A stretch of DNA of 64,000 bases. It comes from Winogradskyella costae. Its GTDB lineage: Bacteria; Bacteroidota; Bacteroidia; Flavobacteriales; Flavobacteriaceae. Both the position numbers and the translations under genes were made by a program. The notes under the pieces are model-generated. The model had not been told where the DNA came from and did no database searches. It saw nothing but the letters and a program-made list of their open reading frames with translations. Shown here piece by piece: positions 1 through 8,456 of this stretch; position 1 is the stretch's first letter, and each line of letters begins with the position of its first letter. The stretch spans positions 18,859 through 82,858 of the forward strand of contig NZ_JABFDK010000012.1 of the NCBI RefSeq assembly GCF_013403865.1, read 5' to 3'.

Positions 1-1
1 C

Positions 2-853
2 AATGCTGATTATACCGAGTCTATTTTAAACTCATCTTTTGATTGGAATGGTATACGTCAAGCGTACACATTCGCTACGGAAAACGATTGTTTAAACGCT
101 ATTTCTATGTTGTTTGGACACTTGTTAACTAACAAAGCTCAGTTATTCTCTGATGTACGTACGTACTGGAGTCCTGAGTCTGTAGAGCGTGTAACTGGTA
201 AGAAATTAACAGGAATTGCAGAGAATGGCATTATTCACTTAATCAATTCTGGTTCTACAACGTTAGATGCTACTGCACAGCAAGAAGATGCTGAAGGAAA
301 TCCTACAATGAAACCATTTTGGGATATTACAGAAGAGGAAGTTCAAAAATGTTTAGATAATACAAAGTGGCCTGCTGCAATTGCAGAATATTTTAGAGGT
401 GGTGGTTTTTCATCACAATTTAAAACTAGAGGTGAATTACCAATGACAATGTGTAGATTAAACTTGGTAAAAGGGATTGGGCCAGTTTTACAAATTGTAG
501 AAGGCTGGAGTGTTGAGTTACCAGAGGATGTTCACGAAATTTTGAATGAGCGAACGAATCCAACTTGGCCAACAACTTGGTTTGTGCCAAGAACAACAGG
601 TACAGGTTTCTTTAAAGATGTCTATACTGTAATGGCAAAATGGGGAGCCAACCACGGAGCGATTTCACATGGACATATTGGTGCCGATTTAATTTCTTTA
701 GCGGCTATGTTACGTATTCCTATTAATATGCATAATGTTAATGAAGACGACGTCTTTAGACCAAGTGCATGGTCTGCTTTTGGAGAAGGCTTAGAAGGAG
801 CTGATTATAGAGCTTGTGAAAATTACGGTCCGTTGTACGGATTTAAAAACTAA
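2..853 (+). CDS. fucI: L-fucose isomerase, C-terminal part (5' end outside window)
   Basis: The reading frame is open from base 2, so the gene begins before the window; the internal Met at 107 is not the start. The enzyme interconverts L-fucose and L-fuculose in the cytoplasm, the first step of fucose catabolism. The visible part has the FucI-type stretches [19 protein letters not shown], the Trp-rich WPTTWFVPR and, near the end, [18 protein letters not shown], which contains the conserved metal/active-site histidine region, then a Met-His-Asn segment. It ends normally at YGPLYGFKN. It lies upstream of a sugar kinase, a bisphosphatase and a hybrid regulator on the same strand, which fits a fucose operon. 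A related aldose isomerase such as arabinose isomerase is less likely because the C-terminal motifs match FucI. The family call is confident; substrate is inferred from family and context. Confidence 0.9.
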   Translation, partial: NADYTESILNSSFDWNGIRQAYTFATENDCLNAISMLFGHLLTNKAQLFSDVRTYWSPESVERVTGKKLTGIAENGIIHLINSGSTTLDATAQQEDAEGNPTMKPFWDITEEEVQKCLDNTKWPAAIAEYFRGGGFSSQFKTRGELPMTMCRLNLVKGIGPVLQIVEGWSVELPEDVHEILNERTNPTWPTTWFVPRTTGTGFFKDVYTVMAKWGANHGAISHGHIGADLISLAAMLRIPINMHNVNEDDVFRPSAWSAFGEGLEGADYRACENYGPLYGFKN

Positions 854-865
854 TTAGAATAACTC

Positions 866-905
866 AAAAGGGTGCTTGGCTTAATAACTAAACACCCTTT
901 TTTTA
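866..905 (+). terminator. Hairpin with T-tract between fucI and the sugar kinase
   Basis: AAAAGGGTG at 866-874 pairs with CACCCTTTT at 893-901, giving a nine-base perfect stem with an 18-base loop, and runs into a T-rich tract to about 910. It lies just after the fucI stop and only about 15 bases before the ATG of the next gene on the same strand. It may therefore be a partial terminator or attenuator that lowers expression of the downstream genes, or a full terminator with a promoter I cannot see. Confidence 0.7.
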
Positions 906-919
906 ATTTTTGAACTGTG

Positions 920-2230
920 ATGGTGAATGTAATTGCTGTAATAGATATAGGGAAAACGAATAAAAAAATACTCTTATTTAATGAAGAGTTTGACGTTGTA
1001 TACCGAAACTCAACCCGATTTGATGAGGTTGTTGATGAAGATGACTATCCTTGTGATGATATAGAATCGATTGAAAATTGGATTCAAAATGAAATAAAAA
1101 GCATACAAGCTGAAGGAGACTATGCTATAAAAGCGATTAACTTCTCTACGCATGGAGCTAGTCTTATTTACTTGGATGCACAAGGCCAAAGAATTACACC
1201 GTTATATAATTATTTAAAACCATTAAGCTTAGACACGTATCATGAGTTTTATGATGCTAATGGAGGTCAGGAAGAATTTTCTAGAAAGACGGCATCTCCG
1301 GCTTATGGTATGCTAAATACCGGACTTCAAATATTAAAATTACAAAAAGAAAAACCAGAATTTTGGAATAAGGTAGAGACGATTTTACATTACCCTCAAT
1401 ACTTAAGTTATCTTTTCACCAAACAAATTACCGCAGACTTTACGTCTGTAGGTGCACACACAGCAACTTGGGATTTTGATGCGATGCAATATCATCAATG
1501 GGTGTCTGATTATAAATTAAATTTGCCTACACCACAAAATGGTAAAAAAGCTATAGTTAGCACTTTTAATGGAGAAGAAATAGCGATAGGTACGGGGCTG
1601 CATGATAGTTCAGCGTCTATTATTCCATTGTTAGAAACAGAAAAAGATAACGAATTTATATTACTGTCTACAGGCACTTGGATTATAGCCATGAATCCTT
1701 TTAGTAAGGAAACCTTAACACAACACCAGTTAAAAAATAATTGCTTGTGTTTTATGACTCCTCAGAAACAGCAAGTAAAATCGTCTATGCAGTTTCTTGG
1801 AAAAATTCATGAAGTGTATATCGCTGCTTTAAGCACCTATTTTAAAGTGGACATCGACACTCATTTACAGTTAGAATTAAATGAAACGTTGTGCAGTGAG
1901 CTTATGGATACAAATGCACGCGTATTTTTAGCGGAAGGTATTGATAGTGACTTTGAAGCACATCCTTATTTATTAACTAATTACAGTAATTACGAAGCTG
2001 CCTATTACCAATTGGTTTTTGAAATTAGTAAAAAAGTTATTCAAGGTATTAATTTAATTTCTGATAAAGATTCAGATATTAAAGATGTATACATTTCTGG
2101 AGGATTTAATAAAAACCTCATATTTATAGCCTTCTTAAAGCTATTAAAAAATGATATTGAAATAAAAATTTCTGATTGTAAAAATGAAAGTGCTTTAGGT
2201 GCTGCATTGATGATGAAATCATATATCTAA
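920..2230 (+). CDS. FGGY-family carbohydrate kinase, probable L-fuculokinase
   Basis: A sugar kinase of the FGGY type, expected to phosphorylate L-fuculose with ATP in the cytoplasm. The N-terminus has the phosphate-1 motif VIDIGKTNKK; the middle has STHGASLIY, TGLHDSSAS and LLSTGTW (adenosine/phosphate-2 regions), and the C-terminus has YISGGFNKN and ESALGAALM. There is no signal peptide. At about 436 residues it is somewhat shorter than enterobacterial fuculokinase. I chose the ATG at 920 over a GTG at 917. Substrate is inferred from the neighbouring fucI; rhamnulokinase and other FGGY kinases share these motifs. The bisphosphatase follows after 19 bases, so the two are probably co-transcribed. 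No fuculose-phosphate aldolase is visible here and it may lie upstream of the window. Confidence 0.82.
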   Translation: MVNVIAVIDIGKTNKKILLFNEEFDVVYRNSTRFDEVVDEDDYPCDDIESIENWIQNEIKSIQAEGDYAIKAINFSTHGASLIYLDAQGQRITPLYNYLKPLSLDTYHEFYDANGGQEEFSRKTASPAYGMLNTGLQILKLQKEKPEFWNKVETILHYPQYLSYLFTKQITADFTSVGAHTATWDFDAMQYHQWVSDYKLNLPTPQNGKKAIVSTFNGEEIAIGTGLHDSSASIIPLLETEKDNEFILLSTGTWIIAMNPFSKETLTQHQLKNNCLCFMTPQKQQVKSSMQFLGKIHEVYIAALSTYFKVDIDTHLQLELNETLCSELMDTNARVFLAEGIDSDFEAHPYLLTNYSNYEAAYYQLVFEISKKVIQGINLISDKDSDIKDVYISGGFNKNLIFIAFLKLLKNDIEIKISDCKNESALGAALMMKSYI

Positions 2231-2249
2231 AAAAAAATAAAAGATTATT

Positions 2250-3251
2250 ATGAGTCATCAAAAACCGACTTTAGGAGAATTTATTATTAAAAACCAGGCT
2301 TCTTTTCCCTTTTCTAGTGGAGAATTATCTAGTCTTTTAAATGCCTTACGTTTAGCTGCAAAGGTGGTTAATCATGAGGTGAATAAAGCGGGTTTAGTAG
2401 ATCTTTTTGGCGATTCTGGTGATGTTAATGTACAAGGTGAGCATCAGCAAAAATTAGATGTTTTTGCCAATAAAACATTTATTCAATCTTTAAAAAATAG
2501 AAATATTGTTTGTGGTATTGTATCTGAAGAAAATGATGAATTTATAACTGTTGAAGGACGCGATAAAGAATCGAATGGTAAGTATGTTGTACTTATGGAT
2601 CCATTAGATGGCTCATCAAATATTGATGTAAATGTGTCGGTCGGAACCATTTTTTCAATTTATAGACGATTAACTCCTCCTGGAACTCCTGTAGAAGAAA
2701 AAGATTTTTTACAACCCGGTAGAAACCAAGTTGGTGCTGGCTATATTGTGTATGGTACATCTACTATGATTGTTTACACCACTGGCGACGGCGTTAATGG
2801 TTTTACACTTAACCCAGCTATTGGATCTTTTTATTTGTCACACCCTGATATGAAATTTCCTAAAAATGGTTCTATTTATTCTGTTAATCAAGGAAATTAT
2901 AGTCATTTTCCAGAAGCGGTAAAAAAATATATAAAATACTGTCAGGAGGTCGACGGAGATAGACCTTACTCACAGCGTTATATTGGGTCATTAGTTTCTG
3001 ATTTTCATAGAAACATGATAAATGGTGGTATTTACTTATATCCTAATAGTACCGTCAATACTGATGGAAAACTAAGATTACTTTACGAATGTAATCCTAT
3101 GGCATTTTTAACAGAGCAAGCAGATGGTATTGCTACTGATGGTGAGAAGAGTACATTAGATATTGTGCCTACTCATATTCATGAGCGCGCTCCATTCTAT
3201 TGTGGAAGTCCTTCTATGATAAAAAAATTACTTGAATTTATTCGTCAATAG
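2250..3251 (+). CDS. fbp: Class I fructose-1,6-bisphosphatase
   Basis: Hydrolyses fructose 1,6-bisphosphate to fructose 6-phosphate, the committed step of gluconeogenesis, in the cytoplasm. At 333 residues it has the usual class I length. Visible motifs are the acidic metal site VSEENDEF, the signature [14 protein letters not shown] followed by [10 protein letters not shown], and the C-terminal [16 protein letters not shown] with the conserved Glu and Gly residues. There is no signal peptide. It follows the FGGY kinase closely and precedes the hybrid regulator by 41 bases. Its place in a fucose operon makes sense because fucose breakdown yields dihydroxyacetone phosphate, which must go up through fructose 1,6-bisphosphate to make hexoses. 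Whether it is the only copy in the genome cannot be told from this window. Confidence 0.95.
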   Translation: MSHQKPTLGEFIIKNQASFPFSSGELSSLLNALRLAAKVVNHEVNKAGLVDLFGDSGDVNVQGEHQQKLDVFANKTFIQSLKNRNIVCGIVSEENDEFITVEGRDKESNGKYVVLMDPLDGSSNIDVNVSVGTIFSIYRRLTPPGTPVEEKDFLQPGRNQVGAGYIVYGTSTMIVYTTGDGVNGFTLNPAIGSFYLSHPDMKFPKNGSIYSVNQGNYSHFPEAVKKYIKYCQEVDGDRPYSQRYIGSLVSDFHRNMINGGIYLYPNSTVNTDGKLRLLYECNPMAFLTEQADGIATDGEKSTLDIVPTHIHERAPFYCGSPSMIKKLLEFIRQ

Positions 3252-3292
3252 ATTAAAATACGTATATTCTTGTGTCAAACTAAATATATAAC

Positions 3293-6200
3293 ATGCTTAG
3301 AATTATATGCTTTCTTTGTGTTGTAATTACACTCTCTACTAAACAAGCTTATTCTCAAAATTTTGAAAGAATTTCTAATAAAGAAGGATTTAATCAGAAT
3401 ACTGTTAATTCCATAGAACAAGATAAATATGGATTTTTATGGTATGCCACCCCCAACGGCTTAATTCGTTATGATGGCTATGAGTTTAAGACATTCAGCA
3501 CCCAATCAAAAGGTGAGCGAGCCATTTCTAGTAATAATGTTACGTATTTATTTAACGATAAAGATGGTATACTTTGGATAGGTACCAATGTTGGTCTTAA
3601 TATATATGTGCCTTGGTTAGAACGGTTTTTCACAGTGCCCCTTAGTTATAATATCGATGTCAATACGATTGCCTCTCAGAATGACGGTTATGTTTGGATA
3701 ACATCTTCAAAGGATCTAATACGATGCAAGTTAAAAGATGTTAGCAATGGTGTTTTTGAGGTCTCGGAGAATCTTCTTGATTTAAAAGGAAAACCTCTAG
3801 AGATTAACACATTTACTTTTGGACTTAAGTCATCGCTTATATTAGGTACAACTGAAGGGTTGACAAGAGTGACGTATCAATCAGACGGTTCAATTTTAAA
3901 ATCGGTACTTCCAGATTTTAATAATTTTGACTTTTTTAAAGAAAAAGAGATTACTGAAATCATAAAAGTAGATAATATCTTTTGGATTGGTACAACAGAA
4001 GGATTGTACAGTTCTAATTTAGATTCCAACTCAGATTATTTAGTCAAGAAAATAGACGTTCCTAACGAAGATTCTAAGTTCTACGTTAATAGCCTTTTTA
4101 AGGATATTAACAATGCCATATGGATAGGGACAACTAGCGACGGACTTTACAAATTCAACCCAATTCTAAATTCTTTTAAGCATTTTAATTACGACTCAAA
4201 GAATAAAAACAGCATCAGTAGTCATCAAATCAATGCGGTTTACCAAGATAGTTTTGATGTACTTTGGTTAGGTACTGCACAAGGAGGAATTAATAAATTG
4301 GATCTTTATCAAAAACCATTTTATTCTTATACCAATAACCCTTATGATAAGTTTTCTATTGGTGATAATTTAATCACTTCAATTTTAGAAGATAACAACG
4401 GTAAGGTTTGGGTTTCAGGATATAATAAAAAATTGTTTAGAAGTATAGAAGCCATTAATGAAAGCAATATAGATAATATTAAGTTTGACGATTTAGAACT
4501 TAAATTACCCATCGGCAATACTGATGTTATACGATATATATATCAAGATCAAAGAAATTATATTTGGTTTGGTACGGACAAAAAAGTCATTGTTTATAGC
4601 CCAATACGTAAAGATTTTAAAACAATTGAATTCTTGTCAAAAGGGGATAAGACACCGCTGTTTTTAACCCGAAAAATTGCGCAAATTAATGAAACAGAGA
4701 TTGTTTTAGCAGGAAATAGAATTATAGTTATAGAAAATCCGTGGCAAGCAATTGATGAATCTAGGCAACCAAAAATGAATATTAAATCTACCTTAAATAT
4801 TACAGGTAGTAAGGTACAGAGTTTTTTGCACGATAGTAATCGCCAATTATGGTTTGGTACTGATAGCGGGTTATTGCAATGTAAATATGAAGGTGGAAAT
4901 ATTAAAGTTATAAGAGAGTATAACGTTAATAAAACAGGAAGTAGTAAACTAAGTTACAATAGTGTGTTCACGCTTCATGAAGATGATAAAAAAAATATTT
5001 GGATCGGTACATTTGGTGGAGGCTTAAATAAATTGGTGTTAGATAGTGACAGTAACCCATTGAGAATAGAGTATTTTAGAAAAAACAATATCTTACCGGA
5101 TGATGTTATTTATGGAATTTTACCACAGAAGAACAGTGCTAATTTATGGGTGAGTACCGATATGGGATTGGTGCGGTTTAATACAGATACAACCAAAGTA
5201 AATGTCTTTGATGTTAGTGATGGCCTAATTCAAAACAATTTTAGACAATCTGCATATACGTTAGGCGCATCTGGCTATATGTATTTTGGGGGCTTAAATG
5301 GCTTAACTATTTTCGATCCACAAAAAATAGCCTTAAACAGGCAACCTCCAAGAGTTTTAATAACGTCATTACTTATAAATAACAAACCGATAAAGATTGG
5401 TGAAAAATTAAATAATATTACGATTCTTGAAAAAGCCATTTCGGAAACGGATACTGTAACAGTTTCTAAAAGTCAACGTATCATTTCCTTTAATTTGGTT
5501 GCTGAGCATACATCTGCTCCTGCAAAAAATAAAATAGCGTATAAATTAGATGGCTTTAATAAAGATTGGGTAGAAACAGATGAAGGAAAATCGAGTATCA
5601 CCTATACTAATTTGTCAGATGGAACTTACACATTAAAAGTAAAGTCGGCTAATGGAGATGGTGTTTGGAGTGGTTCTGCAAAAACATTAACATTAGTTGT
5701 TTTACCCCTTTGGTATCAAACTTGGTGGAGTTATACATTATTGGTTCTTGTATTTTTAGGTATTGGTGTTGGGATTGTTTTCTATTTTGTTCAACATGAA
5801 AAATTAAAACAAAAACTAATCTATGAGCAATTGGATAAAGACAGAATGGAAGTTGTTAACCAAGGTAAGTTCAAGTATTTTACTAACTTATCTCATGAGT
5901 TTAGAACACCTTTAACTTTAATTTCTGGCCCCTTAGATAGAGTTATAGACAATAATACAAATCCAGAGAGTGAAAAATTCTTAGCCATTATTAAGAGGAA
6001 TACACATCGACTTCTAAGTTTAATAGATCAATTAATCACGTTTAGACAAGCGGAACAAGGGTATTTAAATTTAAACTTTACTAAATCTACTTTAGGGGAC
6101 TTCTTATACCCAACAACAGAAGCTTTTGAAAATTATGCCTTAGAAAAGAACATTAATTTTTATTACAAAATAAATTCTCCAAATGAAGAGATTGTTATTG

Positions 6201-7423
6201 ATGTAGAAAAACTAGAAAGAATACTTTTTAATTTATTGTCTAATGCATTTAAAAATACACCGGTCCAAGGGACTATTAGTATAGAAGCATCCATTGTGTT
6301 TGAAGATGATATTAAGAATATTAAAATTGATGTTGTTGACACAGGGAAAGGTATCCCTAAAGAAAGTCTAAATAATATTTTTGAACGATTTTATCAATTA
6401 GGAAACCAAGATGGAAATGTCAGCGGAGGAGGAATTGGTTTGTCTTTTTGTAAATCTTTAGTCGAATTATTTAACGGTCGTATTTCCGTTAAAAGTAAAC
6501 TGAATAAAGAAACCCGTTTTACGGTTATTATTCCATCTTCAACTATTGAAGAGGTTAATATTGAAGACAACGGTATAAAAAAATCATTCATAAAGAATTG
6601 GGTGCCTTTACAAGTTAATACTATTGAGCAGCCTAATGCTGCTAAGAAAAGTGAAAAACAGCATAATGTTCTAGTTGTTGAAAATGAATTAGATATCCAA
6701 GATTTTCTTAATAATGCATTGTCGGATAGATATAACATCACCATAGCAAATAATGGTGTAGAAGCGTTAGAAGAAATAAAAAAAACAGAGTTTAGTACTA
6801 TTATAAGTGATGTGATGATGCCAGAGATGGATGGATTTGAATTATGTAAACGCATCAAAGCTAATCCCGAGACTTGCCAACTCCCCGTTCTATTATTAAC
6901 TGCTTTAGGTGATAATGTGGATTTAATTAAAGGTTTAGAGTTTGGGGCTGATGAATATATTAGTAAGCCATTTTCTTTAAAGCATCTTGAGCTTCGACTG
7001 AAAAAACTAATAGAGAATAATGTTAAGATTAAGGATTATTTTTCAAAGAATAGTTTACCTCCAAAAGACAAAAAGGAATTAGGATTCTCTAAAAGGGATC
7101 TCGAATTCTTAGAGAACATCACCGAGATCATCGAGAAGAACTTATCTAATTCAAATTTTGGAGTTGAAGAGTTATCTACAGAAGCAGGTTTAAGTTCCTC
7201 TCATTTCTATAGAAAGTTGAAGCAATTGACGGGGCAAGTTCCAAACGCCTATTTACGTAATTTTAGATTACAAAGAGCAGCGGAATTATTAGATAGTAAT
7301 AGTGGTTTTAATGTAGCGGAAGTGATGTATCAAATCGGTATAGAATCTAATTCTTACTTTTCTACCTCATTTAAAAAACTACACGGTTTATCTCCTTCAG
7401 AGTACTCAAAAAGGCAGAAATGA
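3293..7423 (+). CDS. Hybrid two-component system sensor/regulator (HTCS)
   Basis: A one-protein two-component system of the kind that controls Bacteroidota polysaccharide loci. In order: signal peptide (about 1-21, ending AYSQ); two periplasmic seven-bladed propellers made of Reg_prop repeats, seen as recurring LWIGT or WIGT motifs such as DKDGILWIGTNVGL and NIWIGTFGGGLNKL (about 25-700); a Y_Y_Y domain (about 720-800); one membrane span (about 812-835); HisKA with the phospho-accepting His868 in LSHEFRTP; HATPase with LLSNAFKNTP, DTGKGIP and GGGIGLSFCKSL; a receiver domain with phospho-acceptor Asp1173 in SDVMMPEMDG and the conserved Lys in YISKPF; and an AraC-type HTH (about 1270-1376). All catalytic residues are present. 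It probably binds a fuco-oligosaccharide in the periplasm and activates the locus; the ligand is inferred from context. Confidence 0.95.
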   Translation: MLRIICFLCVVITLSTKQAYSQNFERISNKEGFNQNTVNSIEQDKYGFLWYATPNGLIRYDGYEFKTFSTQSKGERAISSNNVTYLFNDKDGILWIGTNVGLNIYVPWLERFFTVPLSYNIDVNTIASQNDGYVWITSSKDLIRCKLKDVSNGVFEVSENLLDLKGKPLEINTFTFGLKSSLILGTTEGLTRVTYQSDGSILKSVLPDFNNFDFFKEKEITEIIKVDNIFWIGTTEGLYSSNLDSNSDYLVKKIDVPNEDSKFYVNSLFKDINNAIWIGTTSDGLYKFNPILNSFKHFNYDSKNKNSISSHQINAVYQDSFDVLWLGTAQGGINKLDLYQKPFYSYTNNPYDKFSIGDNLITSILEDNNGKVWVSGYNKKLFRSIEAINESNIDNIKFDDLELKLPIGNTDVIRYIYQDQRNYIWFGTDKKVIVYSPIRKDFKTIEFLSKGDKTPLFLTRKIAQINETEIVLAGNRIIVIENPWQAIDESRQPKMNIKSTLNITGSKVQSFLHDSNRQLWFGTDSGLLQCKYEGGNIKVIREYNVNKTGSSKLSYNSVFTLHEDDKKNIWIGTFGGGLNKLVLDSDSNPLRIEYFRKNNILPDDVIYGILPQKNSANLWVSTDMGLVRFNTDTTKVNVFDVSDGLIQNNFRQSAYTLGASGYMYFGGLNGLTIFDPQKIALNRQPPRVLITSLLINNKPIKIGEKLNNITILEKAISETDTVTVSKSQRIISFNLVAEHTSAPAKNKIAYKLDGFNKDWVETDEGKSSITYTNLSDGTYTLKVKSANGDGVWSGSAKTLTLVVLPLWYQTWWSYTLLVLVFLGIGVGIVFYFVQHEKLKQKLIYEQLDKDRMEVVNQGKFKYFTNLSHEFRTPLTLISGPLDRVIDNNTNPESEKFLAIIKRNTHRLLSLIDQLITFRQAEQGYLNLNFTKSTLGDFLYPTTEAFENYALEKNINFYYKINSPNEEIVIDVEKLERILFNLLSNAFKNTPVQGTISIEASIVFEDDIKNIKIDVVDTGKGIPKESLNNIFERFYQLGNQDGNVSGGGIGLSFCKSLVELFNGRISVKSKLNKETRFTVIIPSSTIEEVNIEDNGIKKSFIKNWVPLQVNTIEQPNAAKKSEKQHNVLVVENELDIQDFLNNALSDRYNITIANNGVEALEEIKKTEFSTIISDVMMPEMDGFELCKRIKANPETCQLPVLLLTALGDNVDLIKGLEFGADEYISKPFSLKHLELRLKKLIENNVKIKDYFSKNSLPPKDKKELGFSKRDLEFLENITEIIEKNLSNSNFGVEELSTEAGLSSSHFYRKLKQLTGQVPNAYLRNFRLQRAAELLDSNSGFNVAEVMYQIGIESNSYFSTSFKKLHGLSPSEYSKRQK

Positions 7424-7478
7424 TAGTTTTCAGCAATAAAATGATGAATCATCGAATGCCGTAAAAGTAGATATCAAT

Positions 7479-7486
7479 TAAGTTTG
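7479..7486 (+). promoter_or_regulatory. Candidate -7 element (TAnnTTTG) before the 116-aa gene
   Basis: TAAGTTTG matches the Bacteroidota -7 consensus TAnnTTTG and lies about 40 bases before the ATG at 7527, a fitting distance for a short leader. I see no clear TTTG at the -33 position, so this is a weak call. Confidence 0.35.
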
Positions 7487-7526
7487 TTGTAAATAATAAT
7501 TAATTAACCTTAACAATTTTAAAATT

Positions 7527-7877
7527 ATGAAAAAAACAATAGTATTGCTTGTATTTAGTATCGTAATGTGCGGTTCATTATTTGCTCAAAAAAATGCAGA
7601 TAAAAAAATAGACCAAAAAGTTAGTGCATATGTAGAAGCTGTAGAAAGTAAGTTAACACTAACAAGCGAAGAAAAGGAAACATTAATAGCATTAAAAGAG
7701 GCACAGGTGAAGGCTACTTTTGAAATTAATGCTAAGTATGAAAAAGGTTCTGAAGAGATAAAAGAAAAAAGAAAAGAAAGTAATAAAGAATTTTCTAAGT
7801 CTCTTAATACAGCATTTGGAAAAGACAGAGCTAAAGAAATAAAGGCGGCATCAAGAAAGAATAAGAAGAAAAAGTAA
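7527..7877 (+). CDS. Small exported lysine-rich helical protein of unknown function
   Basis: I do not recognise this protein. It has 116 residues with a clear signal peptide (about 1-20, MKKTIVLLVFSIVMCGSLFA) and a mature part that is almost entirely charged helix: KLTLTSEEKETLIALKEAQ in the middle, then long runs of Lys and Glu, ending in a basic tail KNKKKK. The pattern of two helices around an LTxEQ-like motif is loosely like small periplasmic Spy/CpxP-type chaperones, but the key motif is not clear, so this is only a suggestion. It follows the hybrid regulator on the same strand after about 100 bases, has its own candidate promoter element and is followed by a strong terminator at 7996. 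It is a real gene by signal peptide and composition. Confidence 0.7.
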   Translation: MKKTIVLLVFSIVMCGSLFAQKNADKKIDQKVSAYVEAVESKLTLTSEEKETLIALKEAQVKATFEINAKYEKGSEEIKEKRKESNKEFSKSLNTAFGKDRAKEIKAASRKNKKKK

Positions 7878-8456
7878 ATTCTTTTATAAGTGGTAACTCT
7901 ACATACCTATTTATAAAATAGGTGCAACACTTGCAATAGATTAAAAGCATTCAAGTTTATAGAAGAGTACTCTCTTATTGAAATTGAAAAGTTTAATATC
8001 CTTTAAAAGTATTCAGATAATGAATACTTTTAAAGGATATTTTTTGGTAGCATAGTCTTATTATAAAGGTTAATAACTACGCTAAATATTTCTTTTAGAT
8101 AAAAGCGTTACAGTATTTTTTGTAGGATTAATGACATATAGAATGTCGTTATAAATGATAATTTAAATGTTAGATTTATAATATTTTGAATTAGTAATTA
8201 CTTTTTTCTGATGTTTAATTTAATCCATTTACTATAGAAGCATCAACTAATGGTAATATATAACCCACTAAATGAAAGTAGTGTGGTTATACGCTATTTT
8301 AGGCGTGTGCATTTCAAATTTTATTGTATCACTTTAGGCTGAAAAATTAATTAAGGTGTAACCCCTATTCGCATTTTAAAATCTCTTTACGGGAGGTGAT
8401 TTTAGGCATTTCATTACAATCTGTTTTATAACTTAGAAAGCTACGTAAACCTGTGT
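7878..8456. other. Intergenic region between convergent genes
   Basis: This 579-base stretch lies between the 116-aa gene (+) and the repeat protein (-). It holds a short hairpin at 7905-7923 (ACCTATTT/AAATAGGT) and a strong terminator at 7996-8045. In the remaining 400 bases I see no open frame, RNA gene or repeat that I can support; it is very AT-rich. Confidence 0.6.
7996..8046 (+). terminator. Strong intrinsic terminator after the 116-aa gene
   Basis: ATATCCTTTAAAAGTATTCA at 7996-8015 is perfectly complementary to 8021-8040, a 20-base stem with a five-base loop (GATAA), followed by a run of T from 8041. This is one of the clearest terminators in the window. It probably ends transcription coming from the regulator and the small exported protein. 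Confidence 0.85.

Noticed and set aside
6394..6858. 154-codon minus-strand frame inside the hybrid regulator
   Set aside because: It is opposite to the well-conserved HATPase and receiver domains, so it is a shadow.
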